Origin: Prosthecobacter debontii
GTDB lineage: Bacteria; Verrucomicrobiota; Verrucomicrobiia; Verrucomicrobiales; Akkermansiaceae
Direction of reading: 5' to 3'
Assembly: GCA_945885485.1 (NCBI GenBank)
Contig: CAMCYT010000028.1
Location: forward strand, 1 to 17,823
Length of the DNA: 17,823 nt
Position 1 is the first letter of the stretch. Each line of letters begins with the position of its first letter. The notes under the pieces are model-generated. The model was given only the letters and a program-made list of their open reading frames with translations, was not told the DNA's origin and did not search any database. Positions 6,460 through 14,851 of this stretch are shown piece by piece. Both the position numbers and the translations under genes were made by a program.

Positions 6460-8376
6460 TTAGTTGATGTAGAAAAATTCGGGGAGCATGAAAATCGACC
6501 ATAACAAATCTTCAACCTGCTCGGGTTGCGGATCTGTGCCTAACATGGTTTGCGCAATATCCGCTTCAGACGTGGTTGGTTTGCGACTGAGCGATGCTTC
6601 ATAAATTTGCGTCACCCATAATTTGGAATCGGCAACTTTACCAATCTTCTGTGTGCCTTCACGGATCAGACCCGCAAGTTGGGGTCCATTTGCGAGATTG
6701 ATCGCTTCAAGCGTGGTCAACTGATCAGGCCTGGAGGTGACGACCTGATCGCGGGTGGGACGACCCAGCACCGCCTGCAATGGATCGCGCTGGACGAAAG
6801 CGGTTCGGATCGACCTGTCATCCCATTTTGGCAAGCCGTGAGTTTTTATCACCACTTCGAGTTGTCCACCCTGTCCGCCTGCGACTTTGAAAGCATTTTT
6901 GTCCGGCTGCGGCCAGACACCTATAACTGTGCGAACTGAATCGATAAATTGTTCAGCTGTCATGCGCTTGCGAATGGGACCATTGAACACATAAGCTTTG
7001 GTCTCATCATCAAGGACATCGGCGCGCGCTTGATAAATTTTGGAAGTCGCGATCAAGCGGATCACAGCTTTCATATCGTAATTGCTAGCCACAAGATGAT
7101 TCGCAAGCAGATCTAACAGGTCTTCGTTCCATGGCTCAGTGTTCATGGCATCGACCGGATGAACGATACCGCGTCCCATCATTTGTTTCCACAAGCGGTT
7201 CACGAGTGTTCTCTGCATTCTTCCGTTTTCAGGATTCGTGATCAAACTGGCGAGCTGCTTGAGTCGCTCAGGCTTGGGTTTGGAAGGATCGATCTGTCCA
7301 AGCTCCGGATACAGCCATGCGGCGACGGCTTTTTCACCGGTTGGTTTGTCGCAACGAGTTAACTCCAACTGCTTTTCCGAATAAATCGCAGCCAAACCGT
7401 AAGCTTCTTTCAAGGTCCAGCGATCCACAAAGCTATCGTGGCAGGATGCACACTTCATGTTGATACCCATGAAAACCTGGGAAACGTTTTGGGAAAACTG
7501 GACGGCTGTGGTCTGGCTGGCGTTAACCTCACCGCGCCACTCGATACCGTCGATAAATCCCGCTGAGTTAGCGACCGGTGCGACGAGTTCAGTGACGAAG
7601 GTGTTGTAAGGTTTGTTTTCTAACAGCGCTGGATAAAGCCAAGCGGTAACTTGCTTGCGGCCGCCGGTGATGAAACCTGTTCCAGCATATTCATTGCGCA
7701 GGAGATCATTCCAAAATGTCATCCAATGCACCGCATAGGCTTCATTATTCGCCAGCAACTCATCCACCACTTGGGTTTTATTGAAGGTTGATGATGACGC
7801 GGTTTTTGCCAATGCCTCCGCGCTTGGTGGGAGTCCGTTTAAATCGGCACTCACCCGACGCAGGAACGTCGCGTTATCTGCAGGCTCAGGGAATTTCTGT
7901 TTTTGTTTTTTGAAATGCTCCGTGAGGATGAGATCGATGGGATTTGCACCCGCTGCGCCTTTCGGAAGTTGGACTTTACGTGGCTTCAATGGCGGTTCGT
8001 ATCGCTCTTTGGCAAAGGTGAATCCCTCTGTCCAAGGCACGCCTGCGGTGATCCAGCGCTTCAAAACATCGACTTCTTTAGTGTTCAGGGCGGCTTTCTT
8101 TTTCTCCGGAGGTGGCATTTTATCATCCGGATCATCTGACGTGACGACATCGATCATCAGGGATTTTTCTGGCTTACCGAGCTCGATTACATCTGCTTCA
8201 AGAAGCAGCGCTTTAGTATCCATCGAGAGTCCGCCTTTTGCTTTCGCACCCGTGTGACACTCGATGCAATGCTTATTGATAAGCGGCACCACTTCATGCG
8301 CGAAATCGACTTCAGCCGTCAAAGGCAATGTGAAGGAAGTAATAACTAGGAAATGGATGGGTAAAAAATGATTCAT
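6460..8376 (-). CDS. PSCyt1-DUF1549-DUF1553 domain protein (cytochrome-type, exported)
   Basis: The 638-residue product has a signal peptide (MNHFLPIHFLVITSFTLPLT, cleavage near Ala21). A heme-binding cytochrome-like domain follows with CIECH at 37-41 and GGLSMDT and PDDKMPPPE further on. DUF1549 comes next (starting near PIDLILTEHF, with RRVSADLNGLPPS), then a second CxxCH (CASCH, 309-313) in its C-terminal part, and DUF1553 (LASLITNPENGRMQRTLVNRLW onward to the end). DUF1553 is shorter than in many planctomycete relatives (700-1000 residues). It is the first gene of a two-gene operon with the DUF1501 gene, 4 bp apart. The pair probably works in the periplasm; the substrate is not known. The start ATG at 8376 has no strong ribosome site. 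Confidence 0.9.
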   Translation of the reverse strand: MNHFLPIHFLVITSFTLPLTAEVDFAHEVVPLINKHCIECHTGAKAKGGLSMDTKALLLEADVIELGKPEKSLMIDVVTSDDPDDKMPPPEKKKAALNTKEVDVLKRWITAGVPWTEGFTFAKERYEPPLKPRKVQLPKGAAGANPIDLILTEHFKKQKQKFPEPADNATFLRRVSADLNGLPPSAEALAKTASSSTFNKTQVVDELLANNEAYAVHWMTFWNDLLRNEYAGTGFITGGRKQVTAWLYPALLENKPYNTFVTELVAPVANSAGFIDGIEWRGEVNASQTTAVQFSQNVSQVFMGINMKCASCHDSFVDRWTLKEAYGLAAIYSEKQLELTRCDKPTGEKAVAAWLYPELGQIDPSKPKPERLKQLASLITNPENGRMQRTLVNRLWKQMMGRGIVHPVDAMNTEPWNEDLLDLLANHLVASNYDMKAVIRLIATSKIYQARADVLDDETKAYVFNGPIRKRMTAEQFIDSVRTVIGVWPQPDKNAFKVAGGQGGQLEVVIKTHGLPKWDDRSIRTAFVQRDPLQAVLGRPTRDQVVTSRPDQLTTLEAINLANGPQLAGLIREGTQKIGKVADSKLWVTQIYEASLSRKPTTSEADIAQTMLGTDPQPEQVEDLLWSIFMLPEFFYIN

Positions 8377-8469
8377 TGATCAAATAGGCATGTCGTAGAA
8401 GACCACGAAACATCCAGAAATCAACCTGTAAATCTAATGCTAGGAATTTGCTTTTTCACCCAGGGCGGA

Positions 8470-8484
8470 GAATAATAAACTGCC
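8470..8484 (+). repeat. 15-bp direct repeat flanking the AbiE-like module (left copy)
   Basis: GAATAATAAACTGCC occurs here and again at 10797-10811, on the same strand, with GCAT shortly after in both. The two copies bracket the palindromes and both genes of the AbiE-like module. They could be a footprint of insertion or recombination, or scattered copies of a small repeat. Confidence 0.5.
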
Positions 8485-8620
8485 GGCATACATTTGTCAG
8501 CGGGAGGGAAATAAAGAGATAATTTGGGGTAGATTTTAGGGATCGGGGGCTTTCCACGACAGCTTTACCACTAGCCCTGACCGCATGGCTAGAAAGCTCT
8601 GTCCAAGTTCGCAAAGCGCT

Positions 8621-8648
8621 CCAAGACTTGAGTTAACTCAAGTCTTGG
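8621..8648. promoter_or_regulatory. Perfect 28-bp palindrome, candidate operator of the AbiE-like module
   Basis: The sequence CCAAGACTTGAGTT (8621-8634) is followed at once by its exact reverse complement (8635-8648), without a spacer. It lies 69 bp before the GTG start of the regulator gene. AbiEi-type antitoxins bind inverted repeats in their own promoter, so this is a candidate autoregulation site. Without a spacer it would form only a poor RNA hairpin, so DNA binding by a dimer is the better reading. Confidence 0.5.
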
Positions 8649-8679
8649 TATGGACATTTAAGGTGCGACTTTAATTTTT

Positions 8680-8709
8680 ACTTGCGACTTTAACTTAAAA
8701 GTCGCAAGT
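8680..8709. promoter_or_regulatory. 12-bp-stem inverted repeat just upstream of the regulator start
   Basis: ACTTGCGACTTT (8680-8691) pairs exactly with AAAGTCGCAAGT (8698-8709) around the 6-nt loop AACTTA. A further direct copy of GCGACTTTAA lies at 8664-8673, repeated at 8684-8693. The element ends 7 bp before the GTG at 8717, so it would cover the ribosome site if transcribed, or act as a second operator. Confidence 0.5.
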
Positions 8710-8716
8710 TAATCCT

Positions 8717-9811
8717 GTGAATGAACTGAAATACGAAGTCTCCTTGGACTTTCTTCCCGGATTTCGGGCAGATGCTGTGCAAGGTAACAGCATTTTTGAA
8801 GTCGTTACCGATGCCCGTGATTTGAGACGGCTTCGCTCCTCAGTGGTCGAAGTAGGCCGCATAGCAAGCTAGGGAAAACACGGGATACTCATCCTCGATG
8901 AGCCTCAAATCAGTAACGATCGACTCTTCGACGAGTGGCAATCGATCCAGACTTTATTCCAACGCCACATTCTGGATCGCTTGACACTCTATATCCGCCG
9001 CGAAGAGGACATGAACGAAACCTTGGGTTGCCCACTCTCTCGTGATGATGAGAATGCAATCGACGAGGTGGCCGAGTTTGTTCGCAAACGCGCAATACGA
9101 CCCATGCGACGTCCCTCGGAAGCTTCTTTCGACATCCTGCGGGTGATGCTCATTCACTGGCTCCGCAAATCCGGACCATTAACCTCGAAAGATCTATGTG
9201 AACAGACTGGATTCAGCTATCCGACAATCGCAAACACTCTTGATAAGCTTGAACCATACTTGATCCGGCATTCTGACCGTCGGGTGGAATTTCATTCATT
9301 CCCCAGAGATGCTTGGTTCAAGCTATTGGCACAAGTCGAGAACGTCCGTTGCAGCCAAGGCTTCACTGACCGATCCGGAAATCCACGTTCACCAGAAAAA
9401 CTGTTAGATCGTCTTCGAGAAAACCTACCCCACAGACTTGGTCGCGATCAAATTGCCGTAGGCGGTACTTTTGGAGCAAGACACTACTTACCCGGTATTG
9501 ATTTGATAGGAAATCCACGCCTCTACTTGGTTATCGATGCTGGGAGAAAAAGAGCAACCAGTGCATTCAGACCTGTGGATATTGATTCGATGATTCGAAA
9601 ACTGGATCCAGCTCTTAAACCTGCGGAACGCGGAGAGCCTTGTCAGGTGGTTGTTCATACCCTCTACCGCCACAAGTCCTTCTTCACCGAGGCCAAGGAC
9701 GGCACGCTCTATGCCGATGAAGTCGAGTGCCTACTCGATCTCCAAGAAGCCCGTTTGGAACAGCAAGCTTTGGAGTTTCTTGAAAAACTCACACCCAACA
9801 AAAAACTATGA
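8717..9811 (+). pseudogene. AbiEi-like winged-helix antitoxin/regulator interrupted by one in-frame TAG
   Basis: From the GTG at 8717 a single frame runs for 364 codons to TGA at 9809-9811, broken only by TAG at codon 52 (8870-8872). Before the stop it reads like the start of a normal domain (SLDFLPGFRADAVQGNSIFEVV), and after it continues in the same frame (GKHGILILDEPQISNDRLFD). A winged helix follows (LTSKDLCEQTGFSYPTIANT, about 9178-9240), then a C-terminal domain containing VGGTFGARHYLPGIDLIG and LYLVIDAG, as in AbiEi-type antitoxins. The N-terminal domain could be endonuclease-like (a guess). A shorter product starting at ATG 9011 (preceded by GAAGAGG) or TTG 8981 could still carry the winged helix and C-terminal domain, so the gene may be only partly disabled. 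Its end overlaps the next gene (ATGA). Confidence 0.65.
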
Positions 9812-10725
9812 GCCAGATTTCCCCATCCATAGTCCTGGCAGAAGTCGCTGCTGCTGTACCTAACGCCTGCCAGGAGAACATCGTCGTCATCGGCAGTCTA
9901 GCTGCTGGTTATCATTTCTTTAAAAACGATCCATCTAAGGCTGTTCGCACCAAGGACGTGGATTGTGTGCTTGCTCCGTTTCAAGCTGCCGTCGACGCAG
10001 GACAAAAAATTACCCGCCAGCTGATCGATGCTGGCTGGCAACAACAAATGACCGGCGATCATCAGCAACCAGGAAACTTTGAAACTCCCGTTGATCATCT
10101 CCCCGCCGTGCGACTCTATCCACCGGGTGTTGATCCCAATTCCGAAGCGGCTTGGTTTATTGAACTCCTAACAGTTCCAGAATCTGCTGAGGACAAAGGT
10201 CGCAAATGGACCCGGCTTCCGTTAGATGAAGGCCACTTCGGGCTGCCGACTTTCCGCTTCATCTCCATTACCGCTTTCGATGCGCTTCCCGCTGGAGATC
10301 TCGGAATTCGTTATGCCCGCCCAGAAATGATGGCACTGGCTAATCTTCTGGAACATCCCGAAATCAAAACAGACACCATGAGCGGTCTCTTTGCTGAACG
10401 CTCGATCAAGCCTAGTAACAAAGACCTCGGACGAGTTCTTGCCATCGCTACCCTAGCAGATCTCGATGACTACCGCCCTTGGGCCAAATCATGGAAGAAT
10501 GCACTCAAAGTCTGCTTTCCTGACGAATGGCAGTCACTCGCGCAGCGCGCTGGCATGGGTCTCCGTGCCCTTCTCGCCAGCCAATCCGATCTCGAAGAAG
10601 CCCACCACACCTGTCTCAACGGACTCCTCGCTTCACAACCACCTACTCTTGACGCCCTTCGCGCAGCCGGAGAACGTGTTCTAGGTGATGCAGTCGAAAC
10701 ACTGGAAGAAATAGCAAACTCATGA
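9808..10725 (+). CDS. AbiEii-like nucleotidyltransferase, probable toxin of the module
   Basis: The 305-residue protein shows a nucleotidyltransferase signature: VVIGSLAAGYHFF at 26-38 (the GS motif at 29-30) followed by RTKDVDCVL at 47-55, where Asp50 and Asp52 would bind metal. A middle section (AAWFIELLTVPE) may supply the third carboxylate, and the rest is helical. AbiEii toxins are nucleotidyltransferases encoded just after their antitoxin, often with overlapping ends; here ATG 9808 overlaps the antitoxin stop. The toxin acts on tRNA or another nucleic acid acceptor in some relatives; the target here is not known. It is complete. An alternative reading is a housekeeping-type nucleotidyltransferase paired with a regulator. 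Confidence 0.7.
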   Translation: MSQISPSIVLAEVAAAVPNACQENIVVIGSLAAGYHFFKNDPSKAVRTKDVDCVLAPFQAAVDAGQKITRQLIDAGWQQQMTGDHQQPGNFETPVDHLPAVRLYPPGVDPNSEAAWFIELLTVPESAEDKGRKWTRLPLDEGHFGLPTFRFISITAFDALPAGDLGIRYARPEMMALANLLEHPEIKTDTMSGLFAERSIKPSNKDLGRVLAIATLADLDDYRPWAKSWKNALKVCFPDEWQSLAQRAGMGLRALLASQSDLEEAHHTCLNGLLASQPPTLDALRAAGERVLGDAVETLEEIANS

Positions 10726-10759
10726 ACGAATTATAGACCAAGACCAAAGAACCAAAAGT

Positions 10760-10783
10760 AATACAGCAAGACTGTATTTTTGA
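10760..10783 (+). terminator. Candidate intrinsic terminator after the AbiE-like module
   Basis: AATACAG (10760-10766), loop CAAGA, CTGTATT (10772-10778), then further T residues. The stem is only seven AT-rich pairs, so it is weak, but its position 35 bp after the toxin stop codon is appropriate. Confidence 0.4.
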
Positions 10784-10796
10784 TGATCGTTTTGGG

Positions 10797-10811
10797 GAAT
10801 AATAAACTGCC
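10797..10811 (+). repeat. 15-bp direct repeat flanking the AbiE-like module (right copy)
   Basis: Exact match of GAATAATAAACTGCC to 8470-8484 on the same strand. The segment between the copies is about 2.3 kb and contains the whole two-gene module and its palindromes. Confidence 0.5.
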
Positions 10812-10941
10812 AAGCATGAATGGCACGTGATTAAGCAAGACACCACTCGACTCCTCTTCAACGCCGCTTCAACCTTCATTTTCAGCAAACCACGCTCAAT
10901 CATCCTTCTAATATAAAAACCAACTATTGGCTTTTGAAGTT

Positions 10942-11304
10942 TTAAGTAGCTTCGTCTTCAAGCGGTGCTTTCGGAAGCTTGTCGACTTCTTCGAGTAAAT
11001 TGACGATTTCCACACCGCGAATCGCGGAGTTATCGTGTTTGAATCGCAGCACAGGAGTGGATTTTAAAACCACCCGTTTCATCACCGCTTTTTGAATCGA
11101 ACCGTGAGCTTTGTTGAGTTTCTCTATGATCGGCTCAGCAGAACCGCCGATCACGCCTATCCAAACTCGGCCTTCTTTGAGATCATCAGTGACCTCGACC
11201 GCGCTTACGGTAACCATTTTACCGTGCCATTCGTAATCGTGTTGGATCACCGTGGAAATTTCACGGCGAAGCAGTTCGTTGACTCGATCGATACGGCGGG
11301 ACAC
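10942..11304 (-). CDS. rbfA: Ribosome-binding factor A
   Basis: RbfA binds the 30S subunit and helps 16S rRNA 5'-end processing and late assembly. The 120-residue product begins MSRRIDRVNELLRREISTVI, the usual first helix. It continues through VTVSAVEVTDDLKEGRVWIGV, a helical region (IIEKLNKAHGSIQKAV), and STPVLRFKHDNSAIRGVEIVNLLEE, which matches the family's KH-like fold to the end. It lies 52 bp after infB on the same strand, the classic nusA-infB-rbfA order. No truB follows; the operon stops at the AbiE-like module, which points the other way. Confidence 0.95.
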   Translation of the reverse strand: MSRRIDRVNELLRREISTVIQHDYEWHGKMVTVSAVEVTDDLKEGRVWIGVIGGSAEPIIEKLNKAHGSIQKAVMKRVVLKSTPVLRFKHDNSAIRGVEIVNLLEEVDKLPKAPLEDEAT

Positions 11305-11356
11305 AGGATGAAGATATTTGGTTTAGAAAACTAACCGATTTCGGTTTCAACAAATC

Positions 11357-13498
11357 TTAGAGCGTCTGCGCCACTTTTTCGAGAGTGTAGCACTCGATGA
11401 TATCACCTTCTTGATATTCGTTGAATTCGCCGAGACGGATACCGCATTCGAAGTTGGTTCTGACTTCGTCGACTTCTTCGTGGAAGCGGCGTAGGGTGGA
11501 CATCCTGCCGTCGAACACAGGGATACCACCGCGGATAACACGGGCGTGTGCTTTCCGATGGACTTTGCCATCCGTGATGAAGCAACCAGCGGCTTTGCCT
11601 TTGTTGACTTTGAAAACTTGTCGGCACTCAGCATGGCCCATGATCAACTCACGAGACAGCGGATCGAGAAGTCCGAGCATTGCTTCGCGCACTTGATCGA
11701 TGAGTTCGTAAACGATGGAGTAAAGTTTGATTTCGACGTCAGCTGCTTTCGCTGATTTGACGGCTTTGGCTTCCACTTTGACATTGAAGCCGAGAATGAT
11801 CGCATCGGATGAGCTGGCGTAGGTAATATCAGATTCCGTGATAGGACCTGCAGCTGCGGTGATGAACTGGCAATCCACTTTTTCGGATTCAATGCCTTCA
11901 ATCGCTTTCTTGATCGCCTCAACCGAACCTTGAACGTCGCATTTGAGAATGATTTTGAGCTGATTTTTCCCGCCGCCATCATTGACCATGCTGAACAAGT
12001 CTTCCAAGCGGTTGCGGTGTTGTGGTTTGAGACGTTTCAATCTCAGCTCTTCCTGACGCTCGGAGGCGAGTGATTTCGCTTCGCGCTCAGTCTTCATTTC
12101 GGTCAAGTGATCGCCGACGTTTGGAAGTTCTTCGAAGCCGATGACTTCGACGGGAGTTCCCGGAAGTGCGGTTTTGACGCTCTCGCCGAGGTCGTTGATC
12201 AATGAACGAACTTTTCCTGAGAACGGACCACAGATGAAAGGAGTGCCGACTTTTAACGTTCCGGACTCAACGATGACAGTTGCGGTGGTGCCGCGGCCGG
12301 GAACGACGCGCGCCTCGATCACGCCTGCGCGTGTGGTGGCTTTTGGATTAGCTTTTAGCTCAAGCACTTCTGCTTGGAGAACGATGAGTTCTAAGAGATC
12401 GTCCATACCATCGCCTTTGAGTGCGGAAATACATGCGAATTCGGTATCGCCACCGTAGTCGGTAGTTTGCAAACCGTTTTCTGCGAGCTGCGATTTCACG
12501 CGCTCGACGTTCGCAGAAGGAAGGTCGCATTTATTGATCGCTACGATGATGGTCTTCTTGGCTTTTTGAGCGTGTTTGATTGCCTCTAGCGTCTGCGGCA
12601 TGATGCCGTCGTTGGCAGCAACCACGATGATCGCGATGTCGGTGATGTTCGCACCGCGTGCGCGCATGTCAGAGAAAATGGCGTGACCTGGAGTATCGAG
12701 AAACGTGATCAACTGATTGTTGTGGTTCACCTGATAAGCACCGATGTGCTGAGTGATTCCACCGGCCTCGCCGCTGACGACTTTGCTCTTCCGGTAGTAA
12801 TCGAGGATAGAGGTTTTGCCGTGGTCGACGTGACCCATGATCGTGACGATGGGCGGTCTAACAGTGAGTAAATTCTTTGGTTCGGCAACCGGAGCTTCTG
12901 GCTCGACGATGACTTCGTCAACTTTGTGAAATCCTTTTTCCTTATCGCGCTTTTCGCGTTCAAAAGTGAACCCGTGGATTTCGCAAACCTGTGCCGCGAT
13001 TTCAGGCTCCAATGGCTGATTCGGTGCTGGGAAAACACCCAATTTGATCAAATCAGCCATCACGTTGAATGGCTTCAAGCCAAGCCGTGCCGCGAGATCC
13101 GGAACCAATATCGGCGGCTTGATGACGATCAACTTCGAATCGGAAGGCTCGGATGAAGCGCTCGAAACCGGACTAGCTGAAATCTGTGCAGCTGCAATTG
13201 GTGCAATGTCTTGATTTTTGACGAAATTCAGATCCTCGCCTTTTTTATCTAGGGTTTTGGAAATGCTTCCCAAAACTTTCTTACCTGCACCTGCACCTGC
13301 GACTCTTTTCGCCTTGGGCTTTTCGTCCTCAGTGAACAAATCCAAAGCATTCGCTTTTGCGGTGTCCAGTTTACTCGGTGCCGTTGCGATTTCCGCATCC
13401 TGACGCTGACGCTCTCTACGTGAAGGCTTTTTCTTATCCTCGATCAGATCGAGAATTTTTTTAGGCTTGTCTGAGGAATTATCGCTATTTTTAGGCAT
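11357..13498 (-). CDS. infB: Translation initiation factor IF-2
   Basis: IF-2 is the GTPase that brings initiator tRNA to the 30S subunit. The 713-residue product has a basic, low-complexity N-terminal region (1-125), an IF2 N-terminal-type segment (VPDLAARLGLKPFNVMADLI, 132-151), then the G domain: GHVDHGKT at 222-229, DTPGH at 268-272, NKCD at 322-325. A beta-barrel domain, the family-specific third domain and a second C-terminal barrel follow, ending EYQEGDIIECYTLEKVAQTL. The length is short of E. coli's 890 because the N-terminal region is reduced. It sits 75 bp after nusA; the ylxR gene often found between them is absent. The start ATG at 13498 gives MPKNSDNSSDKPKK, typical of the basic N-terminus. 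Confidence 0.97.
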   Translation of the reverse strand: MPKNSDNSSDKPKKILDLIEDKKKPSRRERQRQDAEIATAPSKLDTAKANALDLFTEDEKPKAKRVAGAGAGKKVLGSISKTLDKKGEDLNFVKNQDIAPIAAAQISASPVSSASSEPSDSKLIVIKPPILVPDLAARLGLKPFNVMADLIKLGVFPAPNQPLEPEIAAQVCEIHGFTFEREKRDKEKGFHKVDEVIVEPEAPVAEPKNLLTVRPPIVTIMGHVDHGKTSILDYYRKSKVVSGEAGGITQHIGAYQVNHNNQLITFLDTPGHAIFSDMRARGANITDIAIIVVAANDGIMPQTLEAIKHAQKAKKTIIVAINKCDLPSANVERVKSQLAENGLQTTDYGGDTEFACISALKGDGMDDLLELIVLQAEVLELKANPKATTRAGVIEARVVPGRGTTATVIVESGTLKVGTPFICGPFSGKVRSLINDLGESVKTALPGTPVEVIGFEELPNVGDHLTEMKTEREAKSLASERQEELRLKRLKPQHRNRLEDLFSMVNDGGGKNQLKIILKCDVQGSVEAIKKAIEGIESEKVDCQFITAAAGPITESDITYASSSDAIILGFNVKVEAKAVKSAKAADVEIKLYSIVYELIDQVREAMLGLLDPLSRELIMGHAECRQVFKVNKGKAAGCFITDGKVHRKAHARVIRGGIPVFDGRMSTLRRFHEEVDEVRTNFECGIRLGEFNEYQEGDIIECYTLEKVAQTL

Positions 13499-13573
13499 TC
13501 GGCGTTCTGAGTATGAGAGTAATCGGTCTGAAGTTTTATCTTAAAGGTTTGAACAATGGCGCGTAGCGAAATC

Positions 13574-14851
13574 TCAGTTGGTGGCAGCTTCTCCTGAAGC
13601 GATGCTTTTTGCTCGTTCCAGGATCGCTTCTGCTTCTTCGACACTGAGTTCGAGAGAGCTGGTGAGGAAATCCACTGGCATATCGACAATCATCTCTGCG
13701 CTAACTCCACCGAAGAGAGTGAGTTTCGCGGCGAGCTCATCGGAGATGCCAAGCTGTTCGCCAAGGGTGTGAGCGACTCCACCGATTTTTTCTTTAAATT
13801 GTTCTTCTTTGGTCTCGTCTTTGCGGACTTGGACGTCCCAGCCCATGAGGCGTGAGGACAAGCGTGCATTCTGGCCTTTTCTTCCAATTGCCTTGCTGAG
13901 ATCTTCTTCGCTCACGGTCACGAGAACGATTTTTTCTTCTTTGTTCACGGTGATCGAAATCAGTTCGGCTGGTTTCAAAGCCTCGCGGACCAACTCAGCC
14001 GGATCTTCGCTCCAGCGGATGATATCGACTTTCTCGTTGTTGAGCTCACGGACGATGTTTTTCACCCGAGCCCCGCGCATTCCAACGCAGGCGCCGACGG
14101 GATCGACTTTAGGATCGCTGCTCCAAACCGCTACTTTAGTGCGGAACCCCGCTTCACGAGCGATTGAGCGGATCTCGACCGTGCGGTCGGAAATTTCATT
14201 TACCTCGGCCTCAAACAAGCGGCGCACGAAGTTTGGATGGCTACGTGAAAGAATGATTTCCGGGCCACGACCTTCGTTTTCAACTGCCAACACATAGCAG
14301 CGAATCCGGTCACCGATGTTGTAATCTTCGCCTTGGACGCGCTCACGGTTTGGCATGATGCCCTCGAATTTTCCGAGATCGATCATCACGTCGTTGCGCT
14401 CGAAGCGGCGGACCGTTCCGGAGACGACATCGCCGGCGCGGTCTTTGAACTCTTCGTAAATCATTTCCTTCTCCGCTTGGCGGAGACGCTGCATCATCGT
14501 TTGCTTGGCAGTCTGGACGGCAATACGGCCGAAATCTTTAGGCGTGACGTTGAATTCCAGAACTCCACCAACCTCGATCTCGGGGTTCTTTTTCTGCGCA
14601 ATGCTAAACGGAACTTCGTTGAATTTGTCCGTTTGCTCGCCGTCTGCGCACACGTTAAGAGCTGCAAAAATCTTGGTGGTGCCTTTTTTGGTGTCCACTT
14701 CAGCCCGCAGAGTCTCGATCGCATCAGCGCCGGGAACCATCTTGCGATAGGCGGAAACGAAAGAAAACTCGAGCGCGGAAACGATCTTGTTACGGTCGAT
14801 TCCTTTTTCTTTTTCGTAATATTCGATGAGTGCGACGATGTCGTTGGTCAT
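13574..14851 (-). CDS. nusA: Transcription termination/antitermination factor NusA
   Basis: NusA binds RNA polymerase and RNA to modulate pausing, termination and antitermination. The 425-residue product has the N-terminal polymerase-binding domain (MTNDIVALIEYYEKEKGID onward), the S1 domain (GDVVSGTVRRFERNDVMIDL), and two KH domains with GxxG loops (VGMRGARVKN and IGRKGQNARLSS). A C-terminal acidic/helical section follows, where LTLFGGVSAEMI and SLELSVEEAEAILER look like a helix-hairpin-helix-type repeat. That section is shorter than E. coli's two acidic repeats. It leads the nusA-infB-rbfA group. The rimP gene usually found just upstream is absent: the 254 bp before it hold no open frame for it. 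Confidence 0.97.
   Translation of the reverse strand: MTNDIVALIEYYEKEKGIDRNKIVSALEFSFVSAYRKMVPGADAIETLRAEVDTKKGTTKIFAALNVCADGEQTDKFNEVPFSIAQKKNPEIEVGGVLEFNVTPKDFGRIAVQTAKQTMMQRLRQAEKEMIYEEFKDRAGDVVSGTVRRFERNDVMIDLGKFEGIMPNRERVQGEDYNIGDRIRCYVLAVENEGRGPEIILSRSHPNFVRRLFEAEVNEISDRTVEIRSIAREAGFRTKVAVWSSDPKVDPVGACVGMRGARVKNIVRELNNEKVDIIRWSEDPAELVREALKPAELISITVNKEEKIVLVTVSEEDLSKAIGRKGQNARLSSRLMGWDVQVRKDETKEEQFKEKIGGVAHTLGEQLGISDELAAKLTLFGGVSAEMIVDMPVDFLTSSLELSVEEAEAILERAKSIASGEAATN

Larger units (their letters stand above)
8377..8716. other. Intergenic region rich in inverted repeats, upstream of the AbiE-like module
   Basis: This 340-bp spacer separates the divergent DUF1549/DUF1553 gene and the AbiE-like module and must hold both promoters. 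No protein-coding frame is convincing. It holds three separate inverted repeats: an imperfect one at 8561-8598 (AGCTTT and CTAGCC paired with GGCTAG and AAAGCT), a perfect 28-bp palindrome at 8621-8648, and a hairpin at 8680-8709. It also holds one half of a 15-bp direct repeat (8470-8484). I could not place -10/-35 boxes with confidence. Confidence 0.55.
10726..10941. other. Spacer between the AbiE-like module and rbfA
   Basis: The two transcripts converge here. The spacer holds a short AT-rich hairpin followed by T residues (10760-10783) and the right copy of the 15-bp direct repeat (10797-10811). From 10815 to 10917 a frame without a start codon reads WHVIKQDTTRLLFNAAS and onward to a TAA; it could be the tail of a lost gene but nothing supports that beyond its appearance. 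Confidence 0.4.

Noticed and set aside
7781..8257. Open frame of 158 codons on the plus strand inside the DUF1549/DUF1553 gene
   Set aside because: Antisense to a well-supported gene with recognisable domains; no family features.
10815..10917. Start-less frame WHVIKQDTTRLLFNAAS..., possible tail of a lost gene
   Set aside because: Only 34 codons, no start, no family match recognised; kept only as a remark.
13809..14297. Open frame of 162 codons on the plus strand inside nusA
   Set aside because: It is antisense to a certain gene and its composition (Ser/Arg-rich) is that of a shadow frame.
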